From: Acytostelium subglobosum LB1
Lineage: Eukaryota > Evosea > Eumycetozoa > Acytosteliales > Acytosteliaceae
Direction of reading: 5' to 3'
Length of the DNA: 64,000 nt
Assembly: GCF_000787575.1 (NCBI RefSeq)
Contig: NW_012236527.1
Span: 1,314,671-1,378,670, forward strand
This document shows, piece by piece, positions 32,832 to 45,595 of the stretch (position 1 is the first letter of the stretch; every line of letters begins with the position of its first letter). A program made the position numbers and the translations under genes. The notes below the pieces were generated by a model that did no database searches, was not told where the DNA came from, and saw nothing but the letters and a program-made list of their open reading frames with translations.

Positions 32832-34728
32832 ATGATTATCACTATTAATCTGGATGAAGTCAATGTACCATTGATTATATATACATTTGTTATAACTATT
32901 ATATCAATGGTCATGGTACTTTGGTCTTGGCGTAATAATAACAATAATAATAATAACATTGATAAAAGTATTACAAAAGGAGGAGGAAATATAGATAGTT
33001 TATCACAACTGATAAAGTATGATGGAGATGATCTACATCATGTACAACAACAAGAGAAGATTAAGAATCAGAAGAAGAAACATCAGAAGCACTGTTGTTG
33101 TAATTGTCCAAACAGCCGTGGCAATGGAGGCAAGCCTGAGGACATGCATTCACATTCTGGCGCATCAATCTATTCAAACACAATGCGTGATTTCTTGTTG
33201 CCCGATGCCATGGATCTTAGCTCGTCATCAGATGACACAACAAACACAAACACCAACACCAACTCAAACAGCAGCAGCATCGTTAATACTCATCAACAGC
33301 CATTCTCTGCGACATCACCTACACTGTCTCAATCGAGTTCAGAGGACGATAGTTCACTATCGCCCACACTTGCCAAATCATTCCTCTCACCTCTCAACTT
33401 CACAACCTGTCCGTCATCAACGCGCTCACCAAACAAGAAGAATCAATCATACTCTGTCTCCACATACTACTCAAGTTGCGAGATGCCAGACATGAGTGAG
33501 TCGTCCGATGATCAAAGCAACAACACTCTCCAAGTGGCCAGTACCACCCCAAAGATACCTCAGCCAAAGAAGCACAAATCATGTATACTTCCTCAGTTTG
33601 TAAGTACCGCTGCGTCACCTCCTCCTAAAGAATGGATGGATGCCTAACTCGATCAATCAATTGTAGTTGCAACTGAGATGGAACCATGCACCAAAGAAGG
33701 TGTTGGTCATTCACAAGAACCTTGATGTTAATGTGTTGGCAGCGACAAAGCCATTGATACAGTTTCTCTCAGAGTTGAACATCACGACGTACTTGGAGAA
33801 GGAGAACTTGTCATCATGTCCAACGGCACAATCATTGTCAGACATCAAGGATCCCTCTTTCATCGACTTTATCATTTGTCTCGGTGGCGATGGCACCATC
33901 TTACACACATCATCACTCTTCCGCACATTCATGCCACCCATCCTACCATTCAACATGGGATCACTTGGATTCCTGACATCCTTTGGTAAGTCATCAATGG
34001 AGAGACTGGCATTACTCTGACGAACGATCACTAACCAATACCGCCCGTGTCGAAAACAGATTACCCATCATACAAAGAGAACATTAGAGCGGTAGTTGAA
34101 GGGAAATACTACGTCTCCTATCGACTCCGAATCCAGGCAAACGTCATCTCCTCAAGGGGAGTGCCGGGTCCAAGTATGTGATTCTATGTATATCCTCTCG
34201 AATCCTTGAACAGTTATACTAACCAATCAATCGAATACAACAATAGCCAACCAAGTATTAAACGAAGTGACTATCGATAGAGGCAACAACCCATACCTTT
34301 CAAATCTGGAGTGTTCTTGCGATGACAAGCTGATAACAATTGTACAGGCAGATGGACTTATCATTGCAACTTCGACTGGCTCTACTGCATACTCACTCTC
34401 TGCTGGAGGATCATTGGTGCATCCAACTCTGCCGGCAGTCCTCATCACTCCTATATGTCCACACACTCTCTCCTTCCGACCAATCATCCTTCCATCCACA
34501 TCCACACTGGTGATACGCGTATCCGAGACGAGTAGATGCACGGCATGGTGTTCATTCGATGGAAAGAACAGGCAGGAGCTGCACCAAGGTGACTCTGTAG
34601 TGATCAAGACATCAAAGTGGGCAGTACCAGTCATATGTAAGACTAACGAAAGCAACGAATGGTTTGAGAAGCTGGCAAAGAACCTCAATTGGAATGTCAG
34701 AAGTGTACAAAAGTCGTTCAATCCTTAA
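32832..34728 (+). CDS. NAD kinase with N-terminal membrane anchor
   Basis: Phosphorylates NAD+ to NADP+. Exons 32832-33599, 33667-33985, 34060-34173 and 34247-34728 give 560 aa. The catalytic half is typical: CLGGDGTILH (the GGDGT nucleotide-binding motif), FNMGSLGFLTSF, and the NE/D-type region IATSTGSTAYSLSAGGSLVHP. Unusual is the first exon. Residues ~13-33 form one strong hydrophobic helix (LIIYTFVITIISMVMVLW), followed by ~200 residues of Asn/Ser/Gln-rich low complexity with a Cys-rich patch (KHCCCNCPN). A signal-anchor topology at an endomembrane is inferred. Intron 1 follows PQF and precedes the core (LQLRWNHAPKKVLVIHK). Confidence 0.92.
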
Positions 34729-34918
34729 AAGGTAGATCATATATTATAAACTCCTTACTTGTTCAAGGTCTCCATATTGGAGGCCTCCAATACCACCATC
34801 CCAAGCCTCAACTAGTTAGACACTACTTGTTGTTGTTGTTATAAGTGATCTTATTTATTTGATTAGGTCTTGTTGATCACTGATTGATTGATTGATTGAT
34901 GATTGTTGGATTGTTCAA

Positions 34919-35921
34919 TTAAAGGTCGGTAAACTCCATGACATCGTCGTCTTCTTGGTCAGAGGTAGTTGGGACTTCTTGCAACTGATTGAGCATTGTC
35001 TTGAGAGCCTTGACAATGGCAGCCAGCTTGGCAGGAGTAACTTCGGTGATGTCTCTGTCGTTGGTGATGTAGAGACGGTTGGGTACGTCGTCATCGTCCA
35101 GCTGGAGCACATCACCAAGCGGGAACATCAACAACCACCAGCGCAGAGTCTCGCCGTCCTGCTCGACGTGGTCACTCTGCACATGCAGATGCAACACCTT
35201 TTGCTTCAGGTACCATGACACCATCTTGGTCTCACTCTCGAGTGTGACCATTGGATAGCGACGCTCGGCACGGAAGAACTCCATCAAGTACTGGAAGAAC
35301 TTGCCACCATAGCCGGCACCACGCATGCCCGGACGGACACAGAGGTAGTCGATATGGTAGGTGTTGGAGTGGTGCTGCTCGATCACAAAGGCGCAGGCGA
35401 CAACCAAGTTGTTCTGATCCTCCATCACAATGATGCGATAGAAGTGCGATCTGACCAACTTGGCGATCTGTCTCTCGGAGGGCTCATACGGCGACAAGAA
35501 GCTCAGCGTGTAGAGTTGCAGCGCCTGCACACAGGCGTCATCCTCTGCGTTGAATACCTCCCTGACGGCGCACTTGCTGCTGTCGGTCGACAGTGGGACG
35601 CCACCCTTTGTGGTGCTGTTGTGGACGTGCCCCTTATCGCGATTCACATTTGCTTTGTCGGCCTCATCAGGAATACGACTTATGTTTGACGGCAAAGGTT
35701 ACGGTTTCCGAAGCGGATGGGGCGACGATGGCAGTCGACAACTGGATGAATGGCTCAAAGGACGAGGCACCGGCAGAGGCGGCAAGCTCACTGGCGATGT
35801 TGAGGAAGCCAGCTGAGCTGGCCAGGACGGAGGGGGTGGCCTTGGTGACGATGGTCGACGTCACCAAGGTATTATTGACAGGATTATGTCCAAAGTTGTT
35901 GTTAATGATCAATGTTGTCAT
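34919..35921 (-). CDS. GNAT-type N-acetyltransferase
   Basis: The downstream frame has no usable ATG, and the upstream frame (ATG at 35921) ends soon. A 61-bp GT-AG intron at 35616-35676 joins them in phase (exons 35921-35677 and 35615-34919, 313 aa). The acetyl-CoA site is the RPGMRGAGYGG loop (R-x-x-G-x-G/A) after HIDYLCV, with core strands VVACAFVIEQ before it. The N-terminal ~80 residues are Ala/Ser/Thr-rich and not recognised. The C-terminus is acidic (DQEDDDVMEF). Substrate unknown; it does not match HAT1. The donor GTATTC is weaker than others in the window, so the N-terminal exon is less certain than the GNAT domain. Confidence 0.75.
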
Positions 35922-36705
35922 TGAATGATAGGGGGATAATGTAATTGGTACTGAGTTGTTGATTGTGTCTTTCGAAATTGTTATAACTATTGATTTGAAT
36001 TATTTGTTCTCTCTATAATACTAATAATATATTTGAAGTATAATTATTATTATTATAAGTTAAGTATCTGTATTTATATAATATGATCTATTACAAGAGT
36101 GTTGTTGGTTGAGTTATGATGAATGAATGAATGAATAAAGTATGAGGATAAGGAGTAACAAAGTAGTGTTGGTAAGTTTGTGTTTGTTTGGCGTAAGGGT
36201 ATGTGTGTGTCTGTGCGTGATGGGGGTTGTTGAAGCAATCTTGGGATGTGAGTGTTGGTGGGAGTTGACTCAACTGTTTTGGGTGATTGATGGTGGTGCA
36301 GAAAGGGTGACTTGGGAACCACATTGTGAGGTCGTTGGTATCCCAAGATATACATAAATTTATCAAAAAAATCATAATAAATTAGAATTAGCCTGGTGAC
36401 TACTTTGAATTCGATGTTTGGTTTCGTTTCTCCTATTCTCGGGATTTGTAAATATACATCGTCTAGCCTCTGAGGAGGTATAAGAATAAGTTATCATTCC
36501 ATTGATCAACTACCGATTCGAAAGGGTACCCATCTTGAAGTAATTGATATCAATTGAACTTCATCTTCGTATCTCTATCCTTTGGAAGGTTGAGTTTGAG
36601 GAGAGAATGGAAAACATGTAGATTTGTAATATAGTGATAATTTAATATAATAATAATAATAATGTCAAGATCAATTATTATTCTTCAGAAAGTTGATTAT
36701 ATTAT
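35922..36705. other. Intergenic region, no gene seen
   Basis: 784 bp between the GNAT gene start and the 3' end of the Cry-like gene, both on the minus strand. AT-rich with ATAATAAT tracts. A less AT-rich patch at about 36390-36600 shows no conserved coding pattern or tRNA fold that I can find. Open frames here are short and compositionally simple. Confidence 0.5.
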
Positions 36706-38765
36706 TTACTTTGGAACCAAGATGACAGATGTCAAACGAACAATTGAACCGAGAGCTGTGAAGGTGAATATGTTGTTGGTCGCGTTGGTCGAGGACAATA
36801 CCATGTCAAAGTCAGGTGTTGTGTCAACGATGGAGTTCTTGTTGAAGTAGGGCAAGGTGAATGTGGCAACGTCAACAGTGTTCTGAGATACCTTGATACT
36901 GAGGGGAACCTTGGATCCGGTAGAGACACGCAGGTAGAGGTCGAATGATTGGTCAACTATATTGTTCAACTCGAATTGGTAGGTGATCGAGCCTCCAACT
37001 GGAATGAACATCACGTGGTAACCAGGTCCGTAGAACTCTGGCTCAAAGTATGTACCACCACTGACGGACTGGTACTTCTGAGCGTCGATCACGGTTGTTG
37101 TGTCCTTCAATACCAAGTTGTTGGGGAACACATTGGCTGGCAAAAGTCCAATTGAAAGGGCATCGAGGGCAGGGAGCAGAGTGGTCCTCTCATTGACACC
37201 CCAGCCAAAGACAGTTCCAATCTTGTGGCCAGGTGCTGCAATGTCGTCCATGTTACGCTGGCCGACCAATCCATAGAAGCCATGACAATAGTCGTCGGTT
37301 GTGGCACATCCTCCGTCCAGGACAAGGCCCACGCTGCCTGAGAGAGTGAGTTTGCGTGGGTGATGATCATACTGGTAGCTGACGTTCTGTGGACTGGATG
37401 TGGGAGGGAATCGCCACTCGAAGATTGATGATTGACCTTGGTCGATTATGGTCGAGCCAACCTCTGCGCCCATGCGAAGGCTGGTGCCCGTAATTGGACG
37501 ACTTGTCGTGTATACAGGCTGAGCAGTGTAGATAAAGTCATTCTCCTTGAGTAGGAAGTTGACACTGGTCAGGTCGCCCTTGTAGTCCTCTTGCTCCAGT
37601 GCCCACCACATCTCTTGCAGACGTTCGAACGATGGGCTCATGTAGTCCATGATATCAACTGAGTTGATCATTGATTGGTCAACGCTGTAGCCAATGGTGC
37701 TCGAGAACAGATATCTTATTCTCTCGGCATGGAAGCCTCGGTCAATGGCGATCTTGGGGTCGAGGTTGTACCACATAGCCACAAAGTCAGACACTTGGGG
37801 AATGATGACACGGCGCAGCTCTTGGAAGTTGTCAAAGCGGCCAGATCCATCAATGTTGGTGAGTGCAGCGATGGGGTCGTTGGTCGCGTCAAACACATCC
37901 TTGGCGTACAGTGTGTACTCAACAATCGATTCGTGATAGAGAGTGTTGTAGGCAGTCATATCGTCCCCTGAGATACCCCAGCGGGTGCCCCATCTTGCAA
38001 TGTCGGTCAGGAGCAGTACTTGTGATGTAGCAGCCAACGAGAAGATGGTCAACTGCTCGAGAGGCAAGGTGCGGAACTCCCCATCAATGGCAAGCAGCTC
38101 CTGTAGGGTAGTGGCTAGGGTGACGATGGATTGTCTCAAGTCGATGCCACGCTGAGGATCGGTGATGTTGTTGTTGAACTCATTGAGGTTGGTGGTGTAC
38201 TCGAGTGCTGCGGTGTGGATCATCTGGTAGCTCAATGTTTTGATACGATTATCTTCGGTTGCGCTGACGTTGTAAAGGATTGATTGGGGATTGACGTAGG
38301 CGCGTAACAGAGCAATGTAGTCGCCAGTGACACCGACGACGCCGGTGGTGTACGGGTTCTCTTGATCGGCGACATAGTCCCAGATTGAGGTGATGAATCT
38401 TGACGAGGCCATTGACGCACCAATGCCATTTGTGTAGATAGCATTGATCACATGATTGACATGTTCAAAGAACGATGGTCCCAAGTCTTTAAACTCTGGG
38501 AATATATATTTGTCCAAAGGTAACTTGATACCTCTAACAAAGGCATCATTCTCTCTGAGCCAATCTCTCTTGTTTCTTGCACAAATCTAAGTGTTGGTTG
38601 GGTGAGTGAGTGAGTCAATGAATGAATGAGTGAATGAGTGAGCTAGGAACATGTTGTAACAGTTATTACTTCTTGGAATATGATTCCAAGTACTATACAT
38701 ACTATGGGGTCAACATTGACAAGCAAGATAACTAACAACAACAATATACTTATTTGTTTAAACAT
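36706..38765 (-). CDS. Secreted Cry/delta-endotoxin-like protein (copy A)
   Basis: Two exons, 38765-38703 (a hydrophobic signal-peptide exon) and 38586-36706, about 647 aa. The N-terminal ~300 residues resemble the helical pore-forming domain of three-domain Cry proteins. The best match is the last helix and following segment (DFVAMWYNLDP then ERIRYLFS), which parallels the LDLVALFP-type signature of domain I. A central beta-rich part with PGHKIGTVFGWG parallels the domain II/III boundary, and the C-terminal ~150 residues are beta-rich like domain III. Endotoxin_N-type genes are known in dictyostelids and thought to be bacterial in origin. Both exons are open with no lesion seen. Secretion is inferred from the signal peptide; target and activity are unknown. 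Confidence 0.75.
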
Positions 38766-39218
38766 TGTTTGTTATTATTATTACAACAACAAATAATAAT
38801 AATTTTAATAGTATTAAGTATGTTGGAGCGAGTTAATGAGTACTCATTCAAACATGTCATGTCTATTGAAGATCTTGTTTCCGAATCAGGACGAAGTCGA
38901 TGATCAAGTGATCTGGAATATTCCCACTCTTCTATGGCGCTCGTGACCTCTAATCAATCTATTTACGGCACTTATTATGTACATCAACATTCATGGGGCT
39001 CAAAAGGTCCTATTTGTAGTACGACCAACTCATCGATCCATAAAAATGAATACTTCCATCAGGTACCAAATTGTCCAGATAGAACGATAATCACTGCGTC
39101 TCATCGTAGATTCTGGTTATTCCTTCCGAATGGTCACATTGAAGCAACCTCTATGTATGTATGAATATAATTGTGACAACTTTAGACTCGATAATAATAT
39201 TAATAATTACAAAGATAA
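38766..39218. promoter_or_regulatory. Shared upstream region of the Cry-like pair
   Basis: 453 bp between two divergent starts. Both flanks are AT-rich with (ATT/AAT)n tracts. The centre (about 38880-39165) is less AT-rich and holds a 76-codon open frame at 38934-39164 that I do not regard as a gene (no homologue recognised, simple composition). Co-regulation of the pair is inferred from geometry. Confidence 0.45.
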
Positions 39219-41236
39219 ATGAATAATTCAAAAATATTTTATTTGTTGTTAGTTATCCTTTTAGTTTCCATCCAGCTTGTATCTTTGGTATGTTCCAATT
39301 CCAAACTTTATACCATCAATCAAACATCCACCTACCTTCTGTTATTAACAATTGACACAACAAGACTCATGCAGCACCTGCTCCAAGGAATAAAAGAACA
39401 TTGGAGACTGATCTCAACAAAAGACATTGGTACAATGAGATGAAGACAATGACTGAACTGATCAGATCCAAGGAATCACCTTTGTCCGCCTCAACTGCGA
39501 CTGGTGATATACTAATGCAACAACTCAAGTCTGCGATAGTGGGCATGTCATCAATCACTCCTCAGAATGGAACATCAGTGAGCAGAACGATAAATGTAAT
39601 CTGGTCCGCATTTCTCGATAACTTGTTCAAGGACTCTTTCATCAATCAATGGTACCTGGACAACCTCCTTGCCGCCACTGGTGATTTGAACAACTACAAC
39701 CTGACCAGTATCAAGGCGCCAATGAAGGCCACCCGTAATCTCATGAACACCTTTGCCACCAATGTTGAGTTCCAACTTATGGAGAACACGCCACAGTCAC
39801 GCCAAAAGGTGCGTACTTCGTTCACTGCGCTCGAGACTAAGCTGCGCATGAACCTGGCCAACATCTTCCGTCATAGCTCATCTGATCTTGCTGAGTTGCC
39901 CACGTTTGCCTTCAGCTCCACGATCTACTTCATGGTCCAAACACAGTTCCAGAGATACGCCACCGCTTGGGGATTCGACAACAACGCCATCGTGACCCAG
40001 CGCACCAATGTGCGTAATTCCTTAGCAAACTTCTCCAATCACACCCGCGCAACCTTTGAGGCCATGTCAAACAAGATTGTGAATACACCGAGAACCGAGA
40101 TCATATTTGATGAGCTGGATGCCCAACACAAATTGGAGAGTGTCCTCCTCCTTCGCCTAGCACTCATTCCCACTGTGTTTGACTATGTAGCGATGTGGTG
40201 GAGAATGGACCTCTCGACTTTTCCCAGCGGCACCTATGGTGAGCAGGTCAGACTGTTGTTCTCAAAGATCAGTGGTAATGTAGTGGATCCCAGTACATCC
40301 ACTACTCCATCTGGGTTTGACTATGCTGGCACCTACCAAAGGATGGAAGAATTATTCTCTGGCGCCAAATTTGAACACTACCGTGGCCAGGTCACTCAGA
40401 TCCAGTTCTGTTTCAGTAACCAAGGTGTAATCTCTGTGACCAGGAGTCTCAAGCTTTCGAACAAGACAACGGTCACCGTCACACCTCGATCCCCCACTGA
40501 TACAGTATCCAGTGTGCAGAGTGTGATCATTAGCCCGACCATCAAAGACCAGGGTATCAACTTGGGCCATGTGGAGGTGCCACTGTTTATCGGACTGGAG
40601 ATACACGTCGGCTATATGTACGCTGTTGGCGTGGTTGGACAGACCTACCTCCATCAGGCCGAGTATCCTCTACAAAACTTCAATATATCGGTGCCCGGCC
40701 ACAAGATATCCGACTTGTTCCCATGGAGTAAAACTCGTGACATACTTATGGATTACAAGATCGTTGACGCGATTCAGGGTGCCCTGATCCCGTCAGAGGT
40801 ATTCCCAGAGAATGTCGTTCTTGCCCGCGTGTCCACAATGATCAATGCCCAGAAGTACCATGAGATCAGTGGCAACGTCACTTTCGCCAAGGACCATCAC
40901 ACGATTGGCTCTCACTCAATGAGGATGGAACCAAGCAGCCGTATCAGATACTATTTCGAGGCCAATGGAGTGGTGGTCGAGACATATACTATTGGTATCT
41001 TTGCCAAGACCACTGGAGCTGCATCGACAGTCAGAATCTATAATCAAGTGAATCGAGTCAAGACATTGTTGACCACTGTGAACATTCCCGCATCCACCGA
41101 CTATACGGCATACAATGACTTGATGGCATTGATCGATGTCAAGAAGGACCCATACACCAATCTTGAGTACCTGACCATCGAGCCATCTGCCGAGATATTC
41201 CTGAATGCCATCATTCTCAATCCAATTAGTCTCTAA
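39219..41236 (+). CDS. Secreted Cry/delta-endotoxin-like protein (copy B)
   Basis: Diverged paralogue of copy A, in mirror orientation. Exon 1 (39219-39287) encodes a hydrophobic signal peptide; exon 2 (39365-41236) the mature part, about 646 aa in total. The same landmarks occur in the same order: helical N-terminal domain, FDYVAMWWRMD near 40170-40210 followed by EQVRLLFSKISG, the central PGHKISDLFPW segment, and a beta-rich C-terminal domain with a DAQKYHEISG-type strand shared with copy A (DAQKYQSVSG). The intron position after the signal exon is shared by both copies, so they come from one duplicated secreted gene. No lesion seen. Function unknown; a defence role is only inference. Confidence 0.75.
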
Positions 41237-41607
41237 TAATAAAAAATATATATTATATATTATATTATATATTTATATATAATGTCAATGATCACATTCT
41301 GGGTCATATGAATGAATGAACTCGTTAACAAAGATATTTCGATCTCACTCAAGATGTGGTGATTAGACACTTCATTGAATTAATTTCATTCACGACACAA
41401 AGAGAAACAAATACTCAAGAGGGTTAGAGAGAAACTGAAGAGAGACAGCGAGGGAGAGAGAGTTGAGGTGAGAATCCAATTAGAAAGAGAGATGACTGCT
41501 GCTTGGACCATCATCATTTAAAGGGAATGCCCAACCAAAGACTCGACCAACAACATACTGATCATTACCTAACGACCATCTCTCTTCAATCGTATCCAGT
41601 CAAGAGC

Positions 41608-41642
<35 letters not shown>
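41237..41642. other. Intergenic region with simple repeats
   Basis: Holds an AT palindrome-like tract (41246-41283), a purine-rich AGAGA segment (about 41398-41495) and a (CAA)n run at about 41608-41641 ending at the next ATG. No gene seen. Confidence 0.55.
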
Positions 41643-41643
<1 letters not shown>

Positions 41644-44015
41644 TGACAACAAATCAAACAGTAGTGAACACCTATGAATCATTTATAAACAGTACAAACA
41701 ATATTGATGATAGGAACAATAATAAGAGATATTATAGTGCTGCCTACTATGGCTACTATCGCCAGTTGGAGTCACGTGGCAATGACAACTTTTCCAGGGG
41801 TGTCACTGGTTTGACCACCAATGATTTCATGGCATCATCCGCTAACAATGGCTTCCTGTTGACCGACTACAAGATCACCGCCCACATCACCGATGCATGC
41901 TCCCTGACCACGCTGGAACAGCGCTACACCAACAACTTGGCCAATGCCGTTGAGGCCTTCTACAAGATACCCCTGCCACCCTATGCCGCAGTCAACTCGA
42001 TGGAGATTGAGTACGATGGACGCGTACTACATGGTCAGATCAATGAGAAAGAGGAGGCTGAGAACAAATACAATGACGCAATGGCCAGTGGTCGCGGCGC
42101 ATTCCTCGCGCAAAAGCTGGCCAACGGATTCTTCAAGGTGTCGTTGGGCAACATCATGCCCAAGAAGGACGTGGTTATCAGGGTGACCATCATCTCGCAG
42201 ATCTGTACTGTGATCGACTCGCTGCACTACTGTCTCCACCGCTACATGTTCCCGCTCAACAGGTTCAACCTGACAGTGAACATCACTCTGGACATGTCCA
42301 CGCCAATCACCGACATCCTTATCGATTGTCCACATCAGCTCACGTATCAGGATAATGCACATCACAAGGCATTGGTGACGATCAGTCAGGTTGGCGTAAC
42401 CAACAACATATTGGCCATTGTGACCACGGCCAATGCCAGCATGCCATCATGCTACATTGAGCACAATGGCGCTGATCAGACCTATGCCGCCACGCTGTCC
42501 TACTATCCCCAGCTGGGTCACTTCTCCTTCGAGACAATGGCACAAAAGTCCGAGGTGGTGTTCTTGGTCGACTGCTCTGGTTCCATGAAAGGCAACAGTA
42601 TCCAATCGGCCAAGCGTGCGCTCGAGGTGCTAATGCGATCACTCAACGAGAGTATCAAGTTCAACATCTATCTGTTTGGTAGCAGGTATGTCAAGCTCTA
42701 CAAACAATCCACACCATACAACGACAAGTCTCTGAGTGAGGCCAGTACGTGGATTGACGACAAAGTGCATGCTACCTTTGGAGGCACCAACATGTGTGAG
42801 CCACTCACCGAGATCATGGAGTATCCATACAACCCGGAGTACCCTCGCCAGGTGTTCGTCCTCACCGATGGCCAGGTGTGTGATCGCGAGAAAATCCTCA
42901 ACATGATGAGCAAACAGTCGTCATCGACAAGAGTGTTTGCCCTGGGCATTGGACGTGGAGTGGACAGGAACCTGGTGATTGGACTCTCCCAAGTGTGCAA
43001 GGGCTACTACTCCTTCATTGCCGATCGCGATCCAAACATGGAGGCCAAGCTACTGCCTCTGCTCCAGATCGCACTGGAGCCTATGCTCTCCAACATCACT
43101 GTTGACTGGGGCACTGGCATCAAGGTCACTCAGGCACCATCAATCATTCGACCTGTGTTCATGAGTGAGCGAATGATTGTGCACGCTCTGATTCACACTG
43201 TCGATGATCCCACCAAGGAGCACACAGTTCTGGTCAATGGCACCGACCCCTCGGGCAACGTGTTCAGCTATCCCGTCAAGTTGGACTTCTCCCAGGCCGT
43301 CCTTGGCGATGACTCTGATCTCATTCACTCAGTCACTGCCAATCTCATCATTGCCGACTTAGAGCAACTCGAGGAGAAGAAGGCACAGGACCACAAGGCG
43401 ACCATCGTCCGACTTGGCAAGCGATATGGATTGGTCTCCAAGCACACAGCATTCTTTGTCGACTGTGACAATGACCAGCCAATCTTGGACAACCCAGTGA
43501 CTGCCGACATCCTTGGTGGCGTGCCAAGTTATGGTGGAAATATTCCAAACTCTATCTCTTTGAGTGTCGACAGTGCACAATACAAGGGTGGTGGCGCATG
43601 CTGTGGTGGCGGTGGTGGTGGCGGCTATAGCTCAAGCAACTACCCTCAAAAGGATGAGACACCCATCTCCCAGTCTGATGTGATGGCCAACAAGAAGGTC
43701 ATGGATATACTGAGGCTGCAACAAGCCAATGGATCATGGAAATCATCTTGCAGGTTTGAGTTTGCCGTGGCCAGGCCGGGGCAAGATATTGTCAACGCAG
43801 ACATTTGGACCACAATCTATGTGATTGCATACCTCCAGAAGTATTGTGCTGCCACCGAGACCTCGTGGTCCCTCGCCGTTGCCAAGTCAATCAAGTGGAT
43901 CAAGAGTCAGTTGGATGGCAACGAGTCAATAACCTATGAGTCTTTGTTGGAACTTGCCAGACCAATGGTTGTATCATCCAACTTGCATGATGCTAACATG
44001 TATAGAAGTAAATAA
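41643..44015 (+). CDS. VIT and von Willebrand factor A domain protein
   Basis: 790 aa, single exon. Asn/Tyr-rich first ~50 residues, then a VIT domain (about 60-190, with YKIPLPPYAAVNSMEIEYDGR and GRGAFLAQ), then a vWA domain starting near residue 303 with a complete MIDAS (VDCSGSMKG, D310/S312/S314, and the later GGTNMCEP and TDGQ elements). A short glycine/cysteine cluster (GGGACCGGGGGGGYS) lies near residue 650, followed by a C-terminal helical domain (WSLAVAKSIKWIKSQ) common to dictyostelid and PARP4-like VIT/vWA proteins. No signal peptide, so likely cytosolic. Dictyostelids carry several paralogues; the function of this class is not well defined. Confidence 0.9.
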
Positions 44016-44155
44016 TTTGTTTTAAATTAATTAATGATTTTGAAGACGACTCGGGTGGTTGCGTGTGTGTGAGTGATCAAAAGACGAAAGCGAATGAAAC
44101 ACATTCATTCACTGTACATAACTGAATCTAGATTATATATATAGCATACATAAAG

Positions 44156-45595
44156 ATGCCAAAGAAGAATATAAAGAATAATAAGATAAATGATAGTAAT
44201 AGTATGTGTTTGATTGATTGGTACAATGATTGACTCATTGAATGACTAACCTTGAACCGAACAGTCAACAGATTCAATTCGATGATATCGATGTTTGAAA
44301 CAGAGAATGGAGCTGACAATGAAGTTGACGATGTATCAACTACAACTGTTACATCAACATCGACAGCAACAACAGAGACGACATCAACTTCGATATTGAG
44401 TGATCCAAACTTATACAAGGATAAGAAGAGACTGAAGGAACAACAGGAAGATGTTGGAGATGAGCAGACACAGCGTGCCGAGAAGAAGAAGAAGAGATTG
44501 CCACCACCACCCGCCGACTTGCCCGTCTCAACTGGCAACGGCAACAACAACACAAACAACAACAGCAATAGTGATGAGATCAAGAAATTGAAGGATGAGT
44601 TGGAGATGCTGCGAGAGGAGTTTGAATCACGTGAAGCAGAGATCAAGTTGCAGGAGAAGGATCTGAGGAAGAAGATGAAGGACTTGAAGGAGCAGAAGAA
44701 GGAGGCAAAGGATGCTTTGGAGAAGGTGGCACCACGTAGCTTCTCAAAGACTGCGACCAAGTCCATAGCGATCCCCGCCAACATCCTGGACGATGTGACC
44801 TCGGACGAGATGACCACATACTTGGTGGAGATGATATCGAGAGTGTCCACGCTGTTTGCCGTGGACGAGGTGATCGTCTACCGCTCTGCCGTGTCAAACT
44901 CACGCTCGGACAGATTGATGAAGTTGCTCGAGTACATCGAGACGCCGAGGAACATCAGACATCACCTATTCGACCTCAGAGACGAGGACTACCAGCACGT
45001 CGACAAGTTGAAGAAGATGGAGGCAGCGCATCACAACACCAATCTGCGTTGGACACGTTTCCGCGAGGGCATCGTGTCGCACAAGAGCGAGCAGGGCGCA
45101 TCACTGGTCGACGTGGGTCTTGGCCCAGGCAAGGAGGTCGTGGCCGACAAGCTGATCAAGACAGGCGTGCGTGTCACCCTGGAGATGGAGGAGGACAAGG
45201 GCGCAGCCAAGGGCGCCGGCGCCCTAAAGAAGGGCAAGCTGGTGTCTCCACAGGATGTCAAGGCTGCTGGACACTACTGGGGATACCAAATCCGTCGTGT
45301 CGACACATTGGACGAGGCGGACGAGACATGTCCCTACGAATCAGGCTACGACTGTCGCGTGATGTTGTCAAACGAGGCATCCGATGCCACACCAGTGGAG
45401 AGCGTAAACTTCAAGGGCACCGATCAATTCCAGCACATACTAATTATCTTTGGCGAGAAAGAGAGTACTTTGAGCAAGCCTGCCGACTACATCATCAATC
45501 CCTTAGGTTCGGAGATCATCTCCAGGCGACCAAGATTCGAAGAGTCACTCACAATATCATTATCCATGCTGGTTAATAAATTGTACAGTGTCTAA
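44156..45595 (+). CDS. SPOUT-domain RNA methyltransferase (C9orf114/SPOUT1 type)
   Basis: Two exons, 44156-44201 and 44265-45595, 458 aa. The first exon supplies MPKKNIKNNK and a phase-1 junction. A Ser/Thr-rich and basic N-terminus leads to a coiled coil (about residues 115-160, EIKKLKDELEMLREEFE) and then the SPOUT fold from SIAIPANILDD, with the trefoil-knot region near GYQIRRVDTLDE and ILIIFGEKES. Human SPOUT1 (CENP-32) and yeast YGR283C/YMR310C are the family members I have in mind. The ILDD start, VDEVIVY strand and SADYIINPLGSEI-like C-terminus agree. Probably SAM-dependent and nuclear, RNA target unknown. Confidence 0.85.

Noticed and set aside
34919-35921. Histone acetyltransferase HAT1 assignment for the GNAT protein
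   Set aside because: Only the acetyl-CoA loop is shared; HAT1 N-terminal and C-terminal blocks are missing.
36074-36375. His/Pro/Thr-rich minus-strand frames
   Set aside because: Composition comes from simple repeats; no start context or conserved motif.
38934-39164. 76-codon frame between the two Cry-like genes
   Set aside because: No homologue recognised and located in a presumed shared promoter; insufficient support as a gene.
44128-44850. 240-codon minus-strand frame over the SPOUT gene
   Set aside because: Ser/Phe/Leu-rich antisense of a charged coiled-coil coding region, with no family signature.
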